13,652 nt of DNA, from NCBI GenBank assembly GCA_003135595.1, contig PLCI01000060.1, positions 44,923 through 58,574 of the forward strand. Direction: 5' to 3'. The notes below the pieces were generated by a model. The model searched no databases. It was not told the DNA's origin and saw nothing but the letters and a program-made list of their open reading frames with translations. This stretch comes from Acidimicrobiaceae bacterium. GTDB taxonomy: Bacteria; Actinomycetota; Acidimicrobiia; Acidimicrobiales; RAAP-2. Positions within the stretch are counted from its first letter, which is position 1. Every line of letters begins with the position of its first letter. Shown piece by piece: positions 6,553 to 13,652 of the stretch. A program made the translations under genes and the position numbers.

Positions 6553-7320
6553 GTGGAGCTGACAGGCAAGGTCGCAGTCGTGACCGGCGGCAACAGTGGC
6601 ATCGGCAAGGCGATCGTGCTCGCGCTCGCCGCGAAGGGCGCGACGATAGTCATCGACTGGGTCGCCGACGAGCAGGCGACCGAGGCCCTCGAGGACCAGG
6701 TGCGCGCGCTGGGCGACCAGGTCATCGGCGTCGAGGCCGACGTGAGCAAGGTGACGGACCTCGAGCGCCTGGTCGCCTCGGCAGTGACGGCATTCGGCCG
6801 CGTCGACGTGATGGTCAACAATGCCGGGATCGAGACGCGCACCTCGGTGCTCGACACCACCGAGGCGCAGTACGACCGCGTGCTCGCCATCAACCTCAAG
6901 AGCGCGTTCTTCGGCACGCAGCTCGCGGCGCGCCAGATGATCGCGCAGGGCGGTGGCGGGCGGATCATCAACGTGACCTCCGTGCACGAGGACTGGCCGA
7001 TGCCCGGCAACACCGCGTACTGCGTCTCGAAGGGCGGCATGCGCATGCTCACGCGCACCGCGGGCGTCGAGCTCGCGGCGCACGGCATCCTGGTGGTCGG
7101 CGTCGGACCTGGCGCCGTGGCGACGCCGATCAACGCGTCGACCCTCGGCGACCCCGCGGCGCTCGCCAAGCTGAACGCGGCGATACCGCTTGGCCGAATG
7201 GCACAGCCCGAGGAGATCGGCTCGGTCGTCGCGTTCCTCGCGAGCGACGCGGCGAGCTACCTCGCCGCGACGACGATCTTCGCCGACGGCGGCCTGATGC
7301 AGTCGAGCCCCGGCCTCTGA
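6553..7320 (+). CDS. Short-chain dehydrogenase/reductase, glucose 1-dehydrogenase-like
   Basis: A 255-residue classical SDR. It shows the cofactor motif TGGNSGIG (11-18), NNAG (89-92) and the catalytic tetrad Asn114, Ser143, Tyr156 and Lys160 (YCVSK). Several stretches resemble Bacillus glucose 1-dehydrogenase: VDVMVNNAGIE, TSVHE (142-146), SKGGMRMLT, the GPGA-ATPIN segment and the C-terminal IFADGGLMQ. That enzyme oxidises beta-glucose to gluconolactone with NAD(P). Asp35 at the end of the second strand favours NAD. Many SDRs of other function share these features, so the glucose assignment is a hypothesis. GTG 6553 has GGAGG four bases upstream. It probably lies in an operon with the DUF2254 gene and directly precedes the alpha-glucan locus. 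Confidence 0.93.
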   Translation: MELTGKVAVVTGGNSGIGKAIVLALAAKGATIVIDWVADEQATEALEDQVRALGDQVIGVEADVSKVTDLERLVASAVTAFGRVDVMVNNAGIETRTSVLDTTEAQYDRVLAINLKSAFFGTQLAARQMIAQGGGGRIINVTSVHEDWPMPGNTAYCVSKGGMRMLTRTAGVELAAHGILVVGVGPGAVATPINASTLGDPAALAKLNAAIPLGRMAQPEEIGSVVAFLASDAASYLAATTIFADGGLMQSSPGL

Positions 7321-7331
7321 GCCACGCGCCT

Positions 7332-7392
7332 CGAGTCGGGCCTCGCACGGACACGTCCGCGCTACCCTTCGGCGCGACCCAAGCCCGACTCG
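7332..7392. repeat. Perfect 10-bp inverted repeat in the gap before the GH63 gene
   Basis: CGAGTCGGGC at 7332-7341 is matched exactly by GCCCGACTCG at 7383-7392, with 41 bases between. The inner stretch holds two smaller inverted repeats: CGGAC-AC-GTCCG at 7348-7359, and CGCGC / GCGCG around TACCCTTCG. It could be a terminator-like fold after the dehydrogenase gene (no T-run follows), a structured leader, or a paired operator around the promoter at 7363. Confidence 0.6.
7363..7368 (+). promoter_or_regulatory. Candidate -10 box for the GH63-glgX operon
   Basis: TACCCT lies 44 bases before the GH63 ATG, within the loop of the inverted repeat. The implied transcript would start near 7375. No clear -35 box is seen. 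Confidence 0.35.
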
Positions 7393-7400
7393 CCACGCCC

Positions 7401-7405
7401 AGGAG
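7401..7405 (+). promoter_or_regulatory. Ribosome binding site of the GH63 gene
   Basis: AGGAG lies six bases before ATG 7412 and eight bases after the right arm of the inverted repeat. Confidence 0.7.
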
Positions 7406-7411
7406 AGCCGA

Positions 7412-10123
7412 ATGACCGAGGAGCATCGCCGGACGGCCTCCTTCGGCCGCTTGGAGGACGGCCTGCGCTCCGCCAGCGAGTGGTACTGGTGGGGCCCCTA
7501 CGTGAGCGAGCGCCAGTGGGGCACGGTCCGCGAGGACTACAGCGCCGACGGCAACGCGTGGGAGTACCTCCCCTTCGACTCGGCGCGGTCGACCGCCTAT
7601 CGATGGGGCGAGGACGGGCTCGCGGGGTTCTGCGACGTCGAGCAGCACTTCTGCCTCGGGCTCGCGCTGTGGAACGGCCGCGACCCATTCCTGAAGGAGC
7701 GGCTCTTCGGGCTCAACCAGTCCCAGGCGAACCACGGCGAGGACGTGAAGGAGTACTGGTGGTACCTCGACTCGGTGCCGAGCCACGCCTGGAACGTCTG
7801 GCAGTACCACTACCCGCAGGTCTCCTTCCCCTACCAGGAGCTCATCGACGTCAACCGCGCGCGAGGCCTCGAGGATCCCGAGTACGAGCTCTTGGACACT
7901 GGAGTGTTCGACGACGATCGGTACTGGACGGTCGTCGTGCGCTACGCGAAGGCGGACCCGACCGACGTCCTCTGGGAGGTCGAGGTCACGAACGAGGGAC
8001 CTGCGCGCGACACCCTGCACGTGCTCCCGACAGCGTGGTTTCGCAACACGTGGTCCTGGGATCACGACGCCGCTCGCCCCCGCCTGGAGCTCGACGGTCC
8101 CGGCGCGCTGCGCGTCGAGCATCCCTGGCTCGGCACGCTGCGGCTCAGCGCCGAGGACGGGCCCGAGGGGCGCTGCCCCACGGTCCTCGTCTGCGACAAC
8201 GAGTCGAATCCCAGCGCGGCCGCCGGTACCGACCACGCGTCCTCGCCGTTCCCAAAGGACGCGATCAACGACCACGTGGTGAACGGCGTGGACAGCGTCA
8301 ATCCAGACGGCGTGGGAACGAAGGGCTCCTTTTGGTACGTCCTCGAGGTCGAGCCGCACGCGACGGTGCGACTCCGACTCCGGCTCCAGCCACGAGACGA
8401 GGTCGCTGCGAGCGAGCGGGGCGCGCTGTTCGGCGACGTGTTCTCCCGCGTCCTCGATCAGCGTTCGAGTGAGGCGGACGAGTTCTACGCCGCCGTCACG
8501 CCGTCGACGACGAGCGAGGACGAGGGCCGCGTCCTGCGACAGGCGTTCGCCGGGATGCTGTGGGGCAAGCAGCTCTACTACTACGATGTCAAGAGGTGGC
8601 TCGACGGCGATCCGACCCGTCCTGCCCCGCCCGTGGGTCGTGAGCAGGGGCGCAACGCACGGTGGCGCAACTTCGACGCGTTCGACATCATGTCCATGCC
8701 CGACAAGTGGGAGTACCCCTGGTTCGCCGCGTGGGACCTCGCCTTCCACTGCGTCGCGTTCGCGCGGATCGACCCGGCCTTCGCGAAGTACCAGCTGATC
8801 CTCTTGTGCAGGGAGTGGTTCCAGCACCCGAATGGCGGACTGCCCGCCTACGAGTGGGACTTCGGCGACCTCAACCCGCCGGTGCAGGCGTGGGCCGCGC
8901 TCGAGGTGTTCGCGGCGTCGGCCGACCAGGACTACGACTTCCTGAGCAGGGTCTTTGACAAGCTGCTCGTCAACTTCACGTGGTGGATCAACCGAGAGGA
9001 TGCCGACGGCTCGAACCTCTTCGAGGGCGGCTTCCTCGGTCTCGACAACATCGGACCGATCGACCGATCGCACCTGCCGCCGGGCTATGTGCTGCGACAG
9101 GCCGACGCGACGGGCTGGATGGCGTACTACGCGCTCGCGATGGCCGTCATCGCCATGCTGCTCGACGTCGGCGATCAGCGGCCCACCGACGACCTCGTGC
9201 TCAAGTTCCTCGAGCACTTCGCCCTCGTGCGCAAGGCCCTGAACGGCCTTGGGCTCTGGAGCGAGGACGACGGGTTCTTCTACGACCAGCTGGAGGCGCC
9301 CGACGGGACCCGCGCCACGATTGCGGTGCACTCGATGGTCGGCGCCATCCCACTCCTTGCCACGATGGTGCTCGACGAGGACGTCGTGCGGCGCCTCGCG
9401 CGCGTGGGCAAGCAGTGCACGGACCTCATCGGTGCCGGGGCGATCGAGCTCGATGAGCTCGACGACGAGCGCTCGGTGCGAGGGACGCCCGGGCGGCGGC
9501 GGCTGCTCTTGGGTGTCGTCGAGATCGCCCACGTCGAGCGGCTCGTCACACGGCTGCTCGACGAGTCCGAGTTCCTGTCTGCGTACGGGCTCCGCTCGCT
9601 GTCCAAGTACCACCTGGAGCACCCCTACGAGCTGGACGTCGCGGGGTTCACCGCCTCGATCGGCTACGAGCCCGCCGAGTCGACGACGCACCTGTTCGGC
9701 GGGAACTCGAACTGGCGCGGACCGATCTGGTTCCCCCTCAACTTCCTCGTGTGCGACGCCCTCGAGCGCCTGGGCGGCTTCTACGGAGACGACGTCGCCC
9801 TCGAGTACCCGACAGGCTCGGGTGCGAGCCGCACCTACCGCGAGATCGCGACCGACCTGCGTCGGCGCCTGATCTCGATCTTCCTCCTCGACGCCGATGG
9901 GCGCCGTCCGTGCTTCGGGACGATCGAGAGGTTTCGCACGGACCCGAGGTGGCGCGACAACGTCCAGTTCAACGAGTACTTCCACGGCGACAACGGGGCG
10001 GGGCTGGGCGCCTCGCACCAGACGGGCTGGACAGGGCTCGTCGCGGACCTCATCATCCGGATCCACGACGACACGGCGGGCTCGAGCGACGAGCTGTTCT
10101 CGGGACGTGCGCCATCGACGTGA
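7412..10123 (+). CDS. GH63-type (MGH1-like) glucosidase
   Basis: A 903-residue protein of the large bacterial glucosidase group related to GH63, an inverting (alpha/alpha)6-barrel family that includes YgjK, mannosylglycerate and glucosylglycerate hydrolases and ER glucosidase I. The N-terminal part (about 1-330), starting with WYWWGPYVSERQWGTVREDYS, is a long beta-rich domain. The barrel follows from about 370. EYPWFAAWDLAFH places the probable general acid at Asp442. GGNSNWRGPIWFPLN (763-777) is the family C-terminal signature, and FNEYFHGDNG places the probable general base at Glu855. No signal peptide is seen, so it should act in the cytoplasm. The substrate is not established; it is a glucoside or alpha-glucan fragment judging by the family and by neighbouring glgX. 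It overlaps glgX by GTGA, so the two are probably made together. Confidence 0.92.
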   Translation: MTEEHRRTASFGRLEDGLRSASEWYWWGPYVSERQWGTVREDYSADGNAWEYLPFDSARSTAYRWGEDGLAGFCDVEQHFCLGLALWNGRDPFLKERLFGLNQSQANHGEDVKEYWWYLDSVPSHAWNVWQYHYPQVSFPYQELIDVNRARGLEDPEYELLDTGVFDDDRYWTVVVRYAKADPTDVLWEVEVTNEGPARDTLHVLPTAWFRNTWSWDHDAARPRLELDGPGALRVEHPWLGTLRLSAEDGPEGRCPTVLVCDNESNPSAAAGTDHASSPFPKDAINDHVVNGVDSVNPDGVGTKGSFWYVLEVEPHATVRLRLRLQPRDEVAASERGALFGDVFSRVLDQRSSEADEFYAAVTPSTTSEDEGRVLRQAFAGMLWGKQLYYYDVKRWLDGDPTRPAPPVGREQGRNARWRNFDAFDIMSMPDKWEYPWFAAWDLAFHCVAFARIDPAFAKYQLILLCREWFQHPNGGLPAYEWDFGDLNPPVQAWAALEVFAASADQDYDFLSRVFDKLLVNFTWWINREDADGSNLFEGGFLGLDNIGPIDRSHLPPGYVLRQADATGWMAYYALAMAVIAMLLDVGDQRPTDDLVLKFLEHFALVRKALNGLGLWSEDDGFFYDQLEAPDGTRATIAVHSMVGAIPLLATMVLDEDVVRRLARVGKQCTDLIGAGAIELDELDDERSVRGTPGRRRLLLGVVEIAHVERLVTRLLDESEFLSAYGLRSLSKYHLEHPYELDVAGFTASIGYEPAESTTHLFGGNSNWRGPIWFPLNFLVCDALERLGGFYGDDVALEYPTGSGASRTYREIATDLRRRLISIFLLDADGRRPCFGTIERFRTDPRWRDNVQFNEYFHGDNGAGLGASHQTGWTGLVADLIIRIHDDTAGSSDELFSGRAPST

Positions 10124-12171
10124 CCGAGACGCCGGCCGCAGCGAGCGAGGCGGCCACGCCGCTCGGCGCCACCCTGGGCGACGGCGCGACGGGCTTCGCG
10201 CTCTTCTCGAGCGCGGCCGAGGCCGTGGAGCTGTGCTTGTTCGACGAGCACGGCGAGTCGCGCGTCGCGCTCGAGGCCGACGACGCGGTCTGGCGCGCGA
10301 CCGTCCCGGGCGTCGGGCCGGGCCAGCGCTACGGGTTTCGGGTGCACGGGCCGTTCGATCCGGCGCGCGGCCTCTGGTGCGATCCCTCCAAGGTGCTGCT
10401 CGACCCGTACGCGCGCGCCATCGAGGGCCACGTGACCCACCTCGACGGGCAGCTCGCCGCGGGCAGCGGCGTCGACTCGGCGCCCCTCGTGCCACGCAGC
10501 GTGGTCGTCGACGAGGCGTTCGACTGGGGTGACGACGACGAGGTCCGCCCGCACCACGCCTGGGAGGACACCGTGATCTACGAGGTGCACGTGCGCGGGG
10601 CGACCATGCGGCACGAGGGCGTGCCCGCGCCGCTGCGCGGCACCTACGCGGGCTTCGCCCACGACGCGTTCGTCTCGCACCTCGTCGCGCTCGGGGTGAC
10701 GACCGTCGAGCTGCTGCCGATCCACGAGATCGTCGACGAGCCGTTCCTCGCCCACCAGGGACGCACCAACTACTGGGGCTACAACTCGATCGGGTTCTTC
10801 GCGCCCGCGGCGCGCTACGCGTCCTCGGGCGAGTCAGGCGCCCAGGTCCGAGAGTTCAAGGCAATGGTCCGAGCGCTGCACCGAGCCGGGCTCGAGGTCG
10901 TCCTCGACGTCGTCTACAACCACACCGCGGAGGGCGAGGACGGAGGCCCGTCGCTGTGCTTCCGCGGCATCGACGTGCCCACGTACTACCGCCTCGACGA
11001 TGCGTGCCACCTGGTCGACACAACTGGCTGCGGCAACTCGATCAACGCGGCCAGCCCCGTCGCCATCGACCTCGTGGTCGACTCGCTCCGCTACTGGGTG
11101 TCGGCGTGCCACGTCGACGGCTTTCGCTTCGACCTCGCCCCGACGCTCGCGAGGCCCCACGGCGAGTTCGACCCGCACGCCCCGATCGTCGCTCGGTGCA
11201 TCGAGGATCCCGCGCTGTCGACGACAAGGCTGATCTGCGAGCCGTGGGACGTCGGCGCCGACGACAGCTTCGCGCTCGGTCGCTTCCCGAGCCCCTTCCG
11301 AGAGTGGAACGGGCGGTTCCGCGACACGGTGCGTGACTTCTGGCGGAGCGAGGACGGCACGCTGGCTGCACTCGCGACGAGCGTCGCCGGCTCGGCGGAC
11401 CTGTTCGAGTCGACGGGGCGGCCGGGCCTGTCGTCGATCAACTTCGTCACGTCCCACGACGGCTTCACGCTGCGCGACCTCGTCAGCTACGACGAGAAGC
11501 ACAACGAGGCAAACGGCCAGGACAACACCGACGGGACGGACGACAACCGATCCTGGAACTGCGGCGTGGAGGGGGAGACCGCTGATCCAGCCGTCCTCGC
11601 GCTGCGAGCCAGACAGGCGCGCGCGATCCTCGCCACGCTCGTCCTGAGCAGGGGCGTGCCGATGCTCTTGGGCGGCGACGAGCTCGGACGCACCCAGCAG
11701 GGGAACAACAACCCGTACTGCCAGGACAACGAGCTGAGCTGGATCGACTGGGACCACGTCGACGAGCCGATGCGCGAGTTCACCTCGCGGCTGCTCGCGC
11801 TGCGCAGCGAGCACCCCGCCCTGCGATCGCCCGGGAGCGGCGACGGCGCGTCGCCGCTCGAGTGGTACTCGACGGAGGGTGCGGCGATGTCCGACGACGA
11901 CTGGGAGGACACGCTCTCGCGGTGCGTGGCGGTCCGCTCGGCGCATCACGACGACGAGGCGGTGCTCCTCGTCAACGGCTACTGGGAGCCGGTGACGTTC
12001 ATCGTGCCGTCGAGTGCCGGCGATCGGCTGGTCGAGGCGCTGTGCACGCACGACCTGGCTCGCCCCCAGGCGGTCCACCGCTCCGGCGAGAAGGTCGAGG
12101 TGCCGCCCCGAAGCATCATCGTGCTGCTTGCGGTGCGAGCAGGTGTCGGCGACGTCCCTCAGCCGCGGTAG
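10120..12171 (+). CDS. glgX: Glycogen debranching enzyme GlgX
   Basis: A 683-residue GH13 enzyme that hydrolyses the alpha-1,6 bonds of short branch stubs left when phosphorylase trims glycogen. An N-terminal CBM48-like domain begins at TPLGATLGDGATGFALFSS. The catalytic barrel carries DVVYNHT (263-269), nucleophile Asp338 in DGFRFDLAP, acid/base Glu374 in CEPWD and Asp447 in TSHDGF. These are close to E. coli GlgX Asp336, Glu371 and Asp443. TGCGNSIN and the NNNPYCQDNELSWIDWD segment are GlgX/isoamylase-type hallmarks. The frame is open further upstream, but GTG 10120 overlaps the GH63 stop and gives a normal N-terminus. It has no Shine-Dalgarno sequence, which argues for coupling. The 3' end overlaps the convergent glgP by 13 bases. 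Confidence 0.95.
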   Translation: MTETPAAASEAATPLGATLGDGATGFALFSSAAEAVELCLFDEHGESRVALEADDAVWRATVPGVGPGQRYGFRVHGPFDPARGLWCDPSKVLLDPYARAIEGHVTHLDGQLAAGSGVDSAPLVPRSVVVDEAFDWGDDDEVRPHHAWEDTVIYEVHVRGATMRHEGVPAPLRGTYAGFAHDAFVSHLVALGVTTVELLPIHEIVDEPFLAHQGRTNYWGYNSIGFFAPAARYASSGESGAQVREFKAMVRALHRAGLEVVLDVVYNHTAEGEDGGPSLCFRGIDVPTYYRLDDACHLVDTTGCGNSINAASPVAIDLVVDSLRYWVSACHVDGFRFDLAPTLARPHGEFDPHAPIVARCIEDPALSTTRLICEPWDVGADDSFALGRFPSPFREWNGRFRDTVRDFWRSEDGTLAALATSVAGSADLFESTGRPGLSSINFVTSHDGFTLRDLVSYDEKHNEANGQDNTDGTDDNRSWNCGVEGETADPAVLALRARQARAILATLVLSRGVPMLLGGDELGRTQQGNNNPYCQDNELSWIDWDHVDEPMREFTSRLLALRSEHPALRSPGSGDGASPLEWYSTEGAAMSDDDWEDTLSRCVAVRSAHHDDEAVLLVNGYWEPVTFIVPSSAGDRLVEALCTHDLARPQAVHRSGEKVEVPPRSIIVLLAVRAGVGDVPQPR

Positions 12172-13652
12172 ATCTGGTTGACGTAGTCGTCGAGCATCCT
12201 CGTCGCGCAGTACCGCGGTCCGAGCGTGCGCAGTGACGTCCGGACTCGCTCGAGCCACGCGGTGGGCAAGCCCTTGTCGTCGCGCTCGTAGAAGAGTGGC
12301 TTGACCTCGTGGTCGAGCAGGTCGTACAAGGCGTTGGCATCGCGCTCGTCCTTCGCCGCCTCGTCGGGGTCGACGCTGCCGTCGATCGCCCAGCCGTTGG
12401 AGCCGTCGTAGGCCTCCATCCACCAGCCATCGAGCACGCTCAGGTTGAGGCCCCCGTTGAGGGCGGACTTCATGCCGCTCGTGCCGCTCGCCTCGAACGG
12501 TGGCCTCGGCAGGTTCAGCCACACGTCGCAGCCACCGACGACCGTCGTCGCCGCGCTCAGGTCGTAGTCCTCGAGGAACACCACCCTGTTGCCGACCTCG
12601 GGCACCCGCTTGAGGTCGAACATTCGCTGGGCGAACGCCTTGGCGGCGTCGTCGAGCGGGTGCGCCTTGCCGGCGAAGACGAACTGCAGCGGACGATCGT
12701 GATTGAGCAGCGAGAGGGCGCGCTCGACGTTGTGCACGAGCAGGTTGAGCCGCTTGTAGGTCGCCAGTCGCCGCGCGAAGCCAATGGTGAGGTAGTGCGG
12801 ATCGAACGCGTCGCGCCCCGCCTGGACGAAGTCGATGTCCTCGCCGCGAGCGAGTCGGTCGACGACGACCTTTCGCCGGATCTGGTAGACGAGCTCGTCG
12901 CGCTGGGTGCAGCGCACCTCCCAGAGCCGCTCGTCGTCGATCTCGTCGACCTGCTTCCACACGACCGGATCGCTCGCGAAGCGCTCCCAGCCGTCGCCGA
13001 AGTACTCGGTGAGCAGCGCGCGCATGGGCGGTGCCATCCACGTCGGAAGGTGCACCGCGTTCGTCACGTGGGTGATTGGCACCTCGTCGGTGCCGCCGTG
13101 GGGGAACATCTCGTGCCACATCGCTCGAGCGATCGCCCCGTGACGCTGGCTGACCGCGTTCGTCGACCGCGAGCCCCGGATCGCGAGGGGCGTGAGTCCC
13201 GTCTGCTCCGCCGCGTCGGCGGGATGCATCCGCCCGAGGGCGAGGACCTCGTGCGGGTCGAAGTGCAGCTCGTCGTAGAGTCGGCCGAGGACGCTGAGCA
13301 CCTCGTCGCGGCTGTAGGTCTCGTTGCCCGCCGGCACCGGCGTGTGGGTCGTGAAGACGAACTTGGAGCGGGTCTCTTCGACCGCGCTGCTGCAGTGGAT
13401 GAGGGGCGACTCCGACGGGGCCGCGTCCGACGAGGCGACCGCGAGCGTGGCGAGCGCGGCGTGCCCCTCGTTCAGGTGGTAGAGGGACGGCTCGATCCCC
13501 ATCGCGTCGAGGGCGCGCACCGCGCCGACGCCGAGCAACGCGTACTGGGCCAGGCGGATCGACGAGTTGCCCTCGTACAGGCGCGAGGAGACCCACCGCT
13601 GCAGCGGCGTGTTCTCGCCGAGCTCGGCATCGAGCAGGAACAGCGGGACCCG
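12159..13652 (-). CDS. glgP: Alpha-glucan (glycogen) phosphorylase, C-terminal part
   Basis: The frame is open to the right edge, so the start is outside; 497 residues are present. It is a GT35 phosphorylase that releases glucose-1-phosphate from the non-reducing ends of glycogen or maltodextrin. Recognisable blocks in order are VPLFLLDAELGEN, YHLNEGHAAL, FVFTTHTPVPAGNE, HVTNAVHLPTWM, FARRLATYKRLNLL (phosphate and sugar binding) and FEASGTSGMKSALNGGLNLS. The last holds the expected PLP-binding Lys, whose codon is at 12468-12470 on the minus strand. The TTG near 13538 is not a start, because the family sequence continues beyond it to the edge. The protein looks like the alpha-glucan phosphorylase type common in actinobacteria and thermophiles. 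It converges on glgX with a 13-base overlap. Confidence 0.95.
   Translation of the reverse strand, partial: RVPLFLLDAELGENTPLQRWVSSRLYEGNSSIRLAQYALLGVGAVRALDAMGIEPSLYHLNEGHAALATLAVASSDAAPSESPLIHCSSAVEETRSKFVFTTHTPVPAGNETYSRDEVLSVLGRLYDELHFDPHEVLALGRMHPADAAEQTGLTPLAIRGSRSTNAVSQRHGAIARAMWHEMFPHGGTDEVPITHVTNAVHLPTWMAPPMRALLTEYFGDGWERFASDPVVWKQVDEIDDERLWEVRCTQRDELVYQIRRKVVVDRLARGEDIDFVQAGRDAFDPHYLTIGFARRLATYKRLNLLVHNVERALSLLNHDRPLQFVFAGKAHPLDDAAKAFAQRMFDLKRVPEVGNRVVFLEDYDLSAATTVVGGCDVWLNLPRPPFEASGTSGMKSALNGGLNLSVLDGWWMEAYDGSNGWAIDGSVDPDEAAKDERDANALYDLLDHEVKPLFYERDDKGLPTAWLERVRTSLRTLGPRYCATRMLDDYVNQIYRG

Noticed and set aside
5211..7415. Long plus-strand frame across the DUF2254 and SDR genes
   Set aside because: It is dominated by Arg/His/Pro repeats and competes with two frames that have clear family signatures.
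9751..10119. Earlier glgX start inside the GH63 gene
   Set aside because: The extension is Arg-rich and overlaps the catalytic C-terminus of GH63. GTG 10120 yields the normal GlgX N-terminus.
7130..10495. Very long open frame on the minus strand (over 1,100 codons)
   Set aside because: It lies opposite the GH63 and glgX genes, its product is low-complexity Arg/Gly/Val-rich, and no domain is recognisable. It is a high-GC antisense shadow.
13536..13538. TTG as the start of glgP
   Set aside because: The frame stays open to the edge and the 38 codons beyond it read as typical phosphorylase sequence, so the gene is truncated by the window.
10834..13596. Long open frame on the minus strand crossing glgX and glgP
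   Set aside because: It is out of phase with glgP and antisense to glgX, with Arg-rich non-protein-like composition. The glgP frame carries clear family motifs.

Overview
This is a GC-rich, gene-dense chromosomal stretch from what looks like a high-GC actinobacterium. An Acidimicrobiia-like or related lineage is a guess from codon use, frequent GTG starts and protein style, not from a marker gene. I see no rRNA, tRNA, CRISPR array, insertion sequence or phage gene. Eleven protein genes are well supported; the first and last are cut by the window edges. No gap between genes exceeds 300 bases.

Left part (1-4808): the tail of a class III CoA-transferase overlaps a small unknown protein by four bases. 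Next comes a leftward two-gene ABC-2 type exporter (ATPase, then permease), then a rightward methionine sulfoxide reductase A with a textbook ribosome binding site. A leftward pair follows: a nitronate monooxygenase-like flavoprotein and a GNAT acetyltransferase.

Middle (4809-7411): a 280-base divergent control region precedes a DUF2254 membrane protein and a glucose-1-dehydrogenase-like short-chain dehydrogenase. A 91-base gap then carries a perfect 10-base inverted repeat around a possible promoter.

Right part (7412-13652): an alpha-glucan breakdown locus. A large GH63-type glucosidase overlaps the glycogen debranching enzyme GlgX by four bases. The 3' end of GlgX overlaps that of a convergent alpha-glucan phosphorylase (GlgP), which runs off the right edge. 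GlgP would shorten glycogen chains to limit branches and GlgX would remove the stubs. The GH63 enzyme could release free sugar from the resulting or related glucosides, and the neighbouring dehydrogenase could oxidise glucose; those last two steps are inference.

Layout theme: all four same-strand overlaps have the form GTGA, and the downstream GTG in each lacks a good Shine-Dalgarno sequence, while most genes that start a unit have a strong one. I find no clearly new system. The most promising leads are the GH63-GlgX pair, the inverted repeat in front of it, and the unknown small protein at 294-758.
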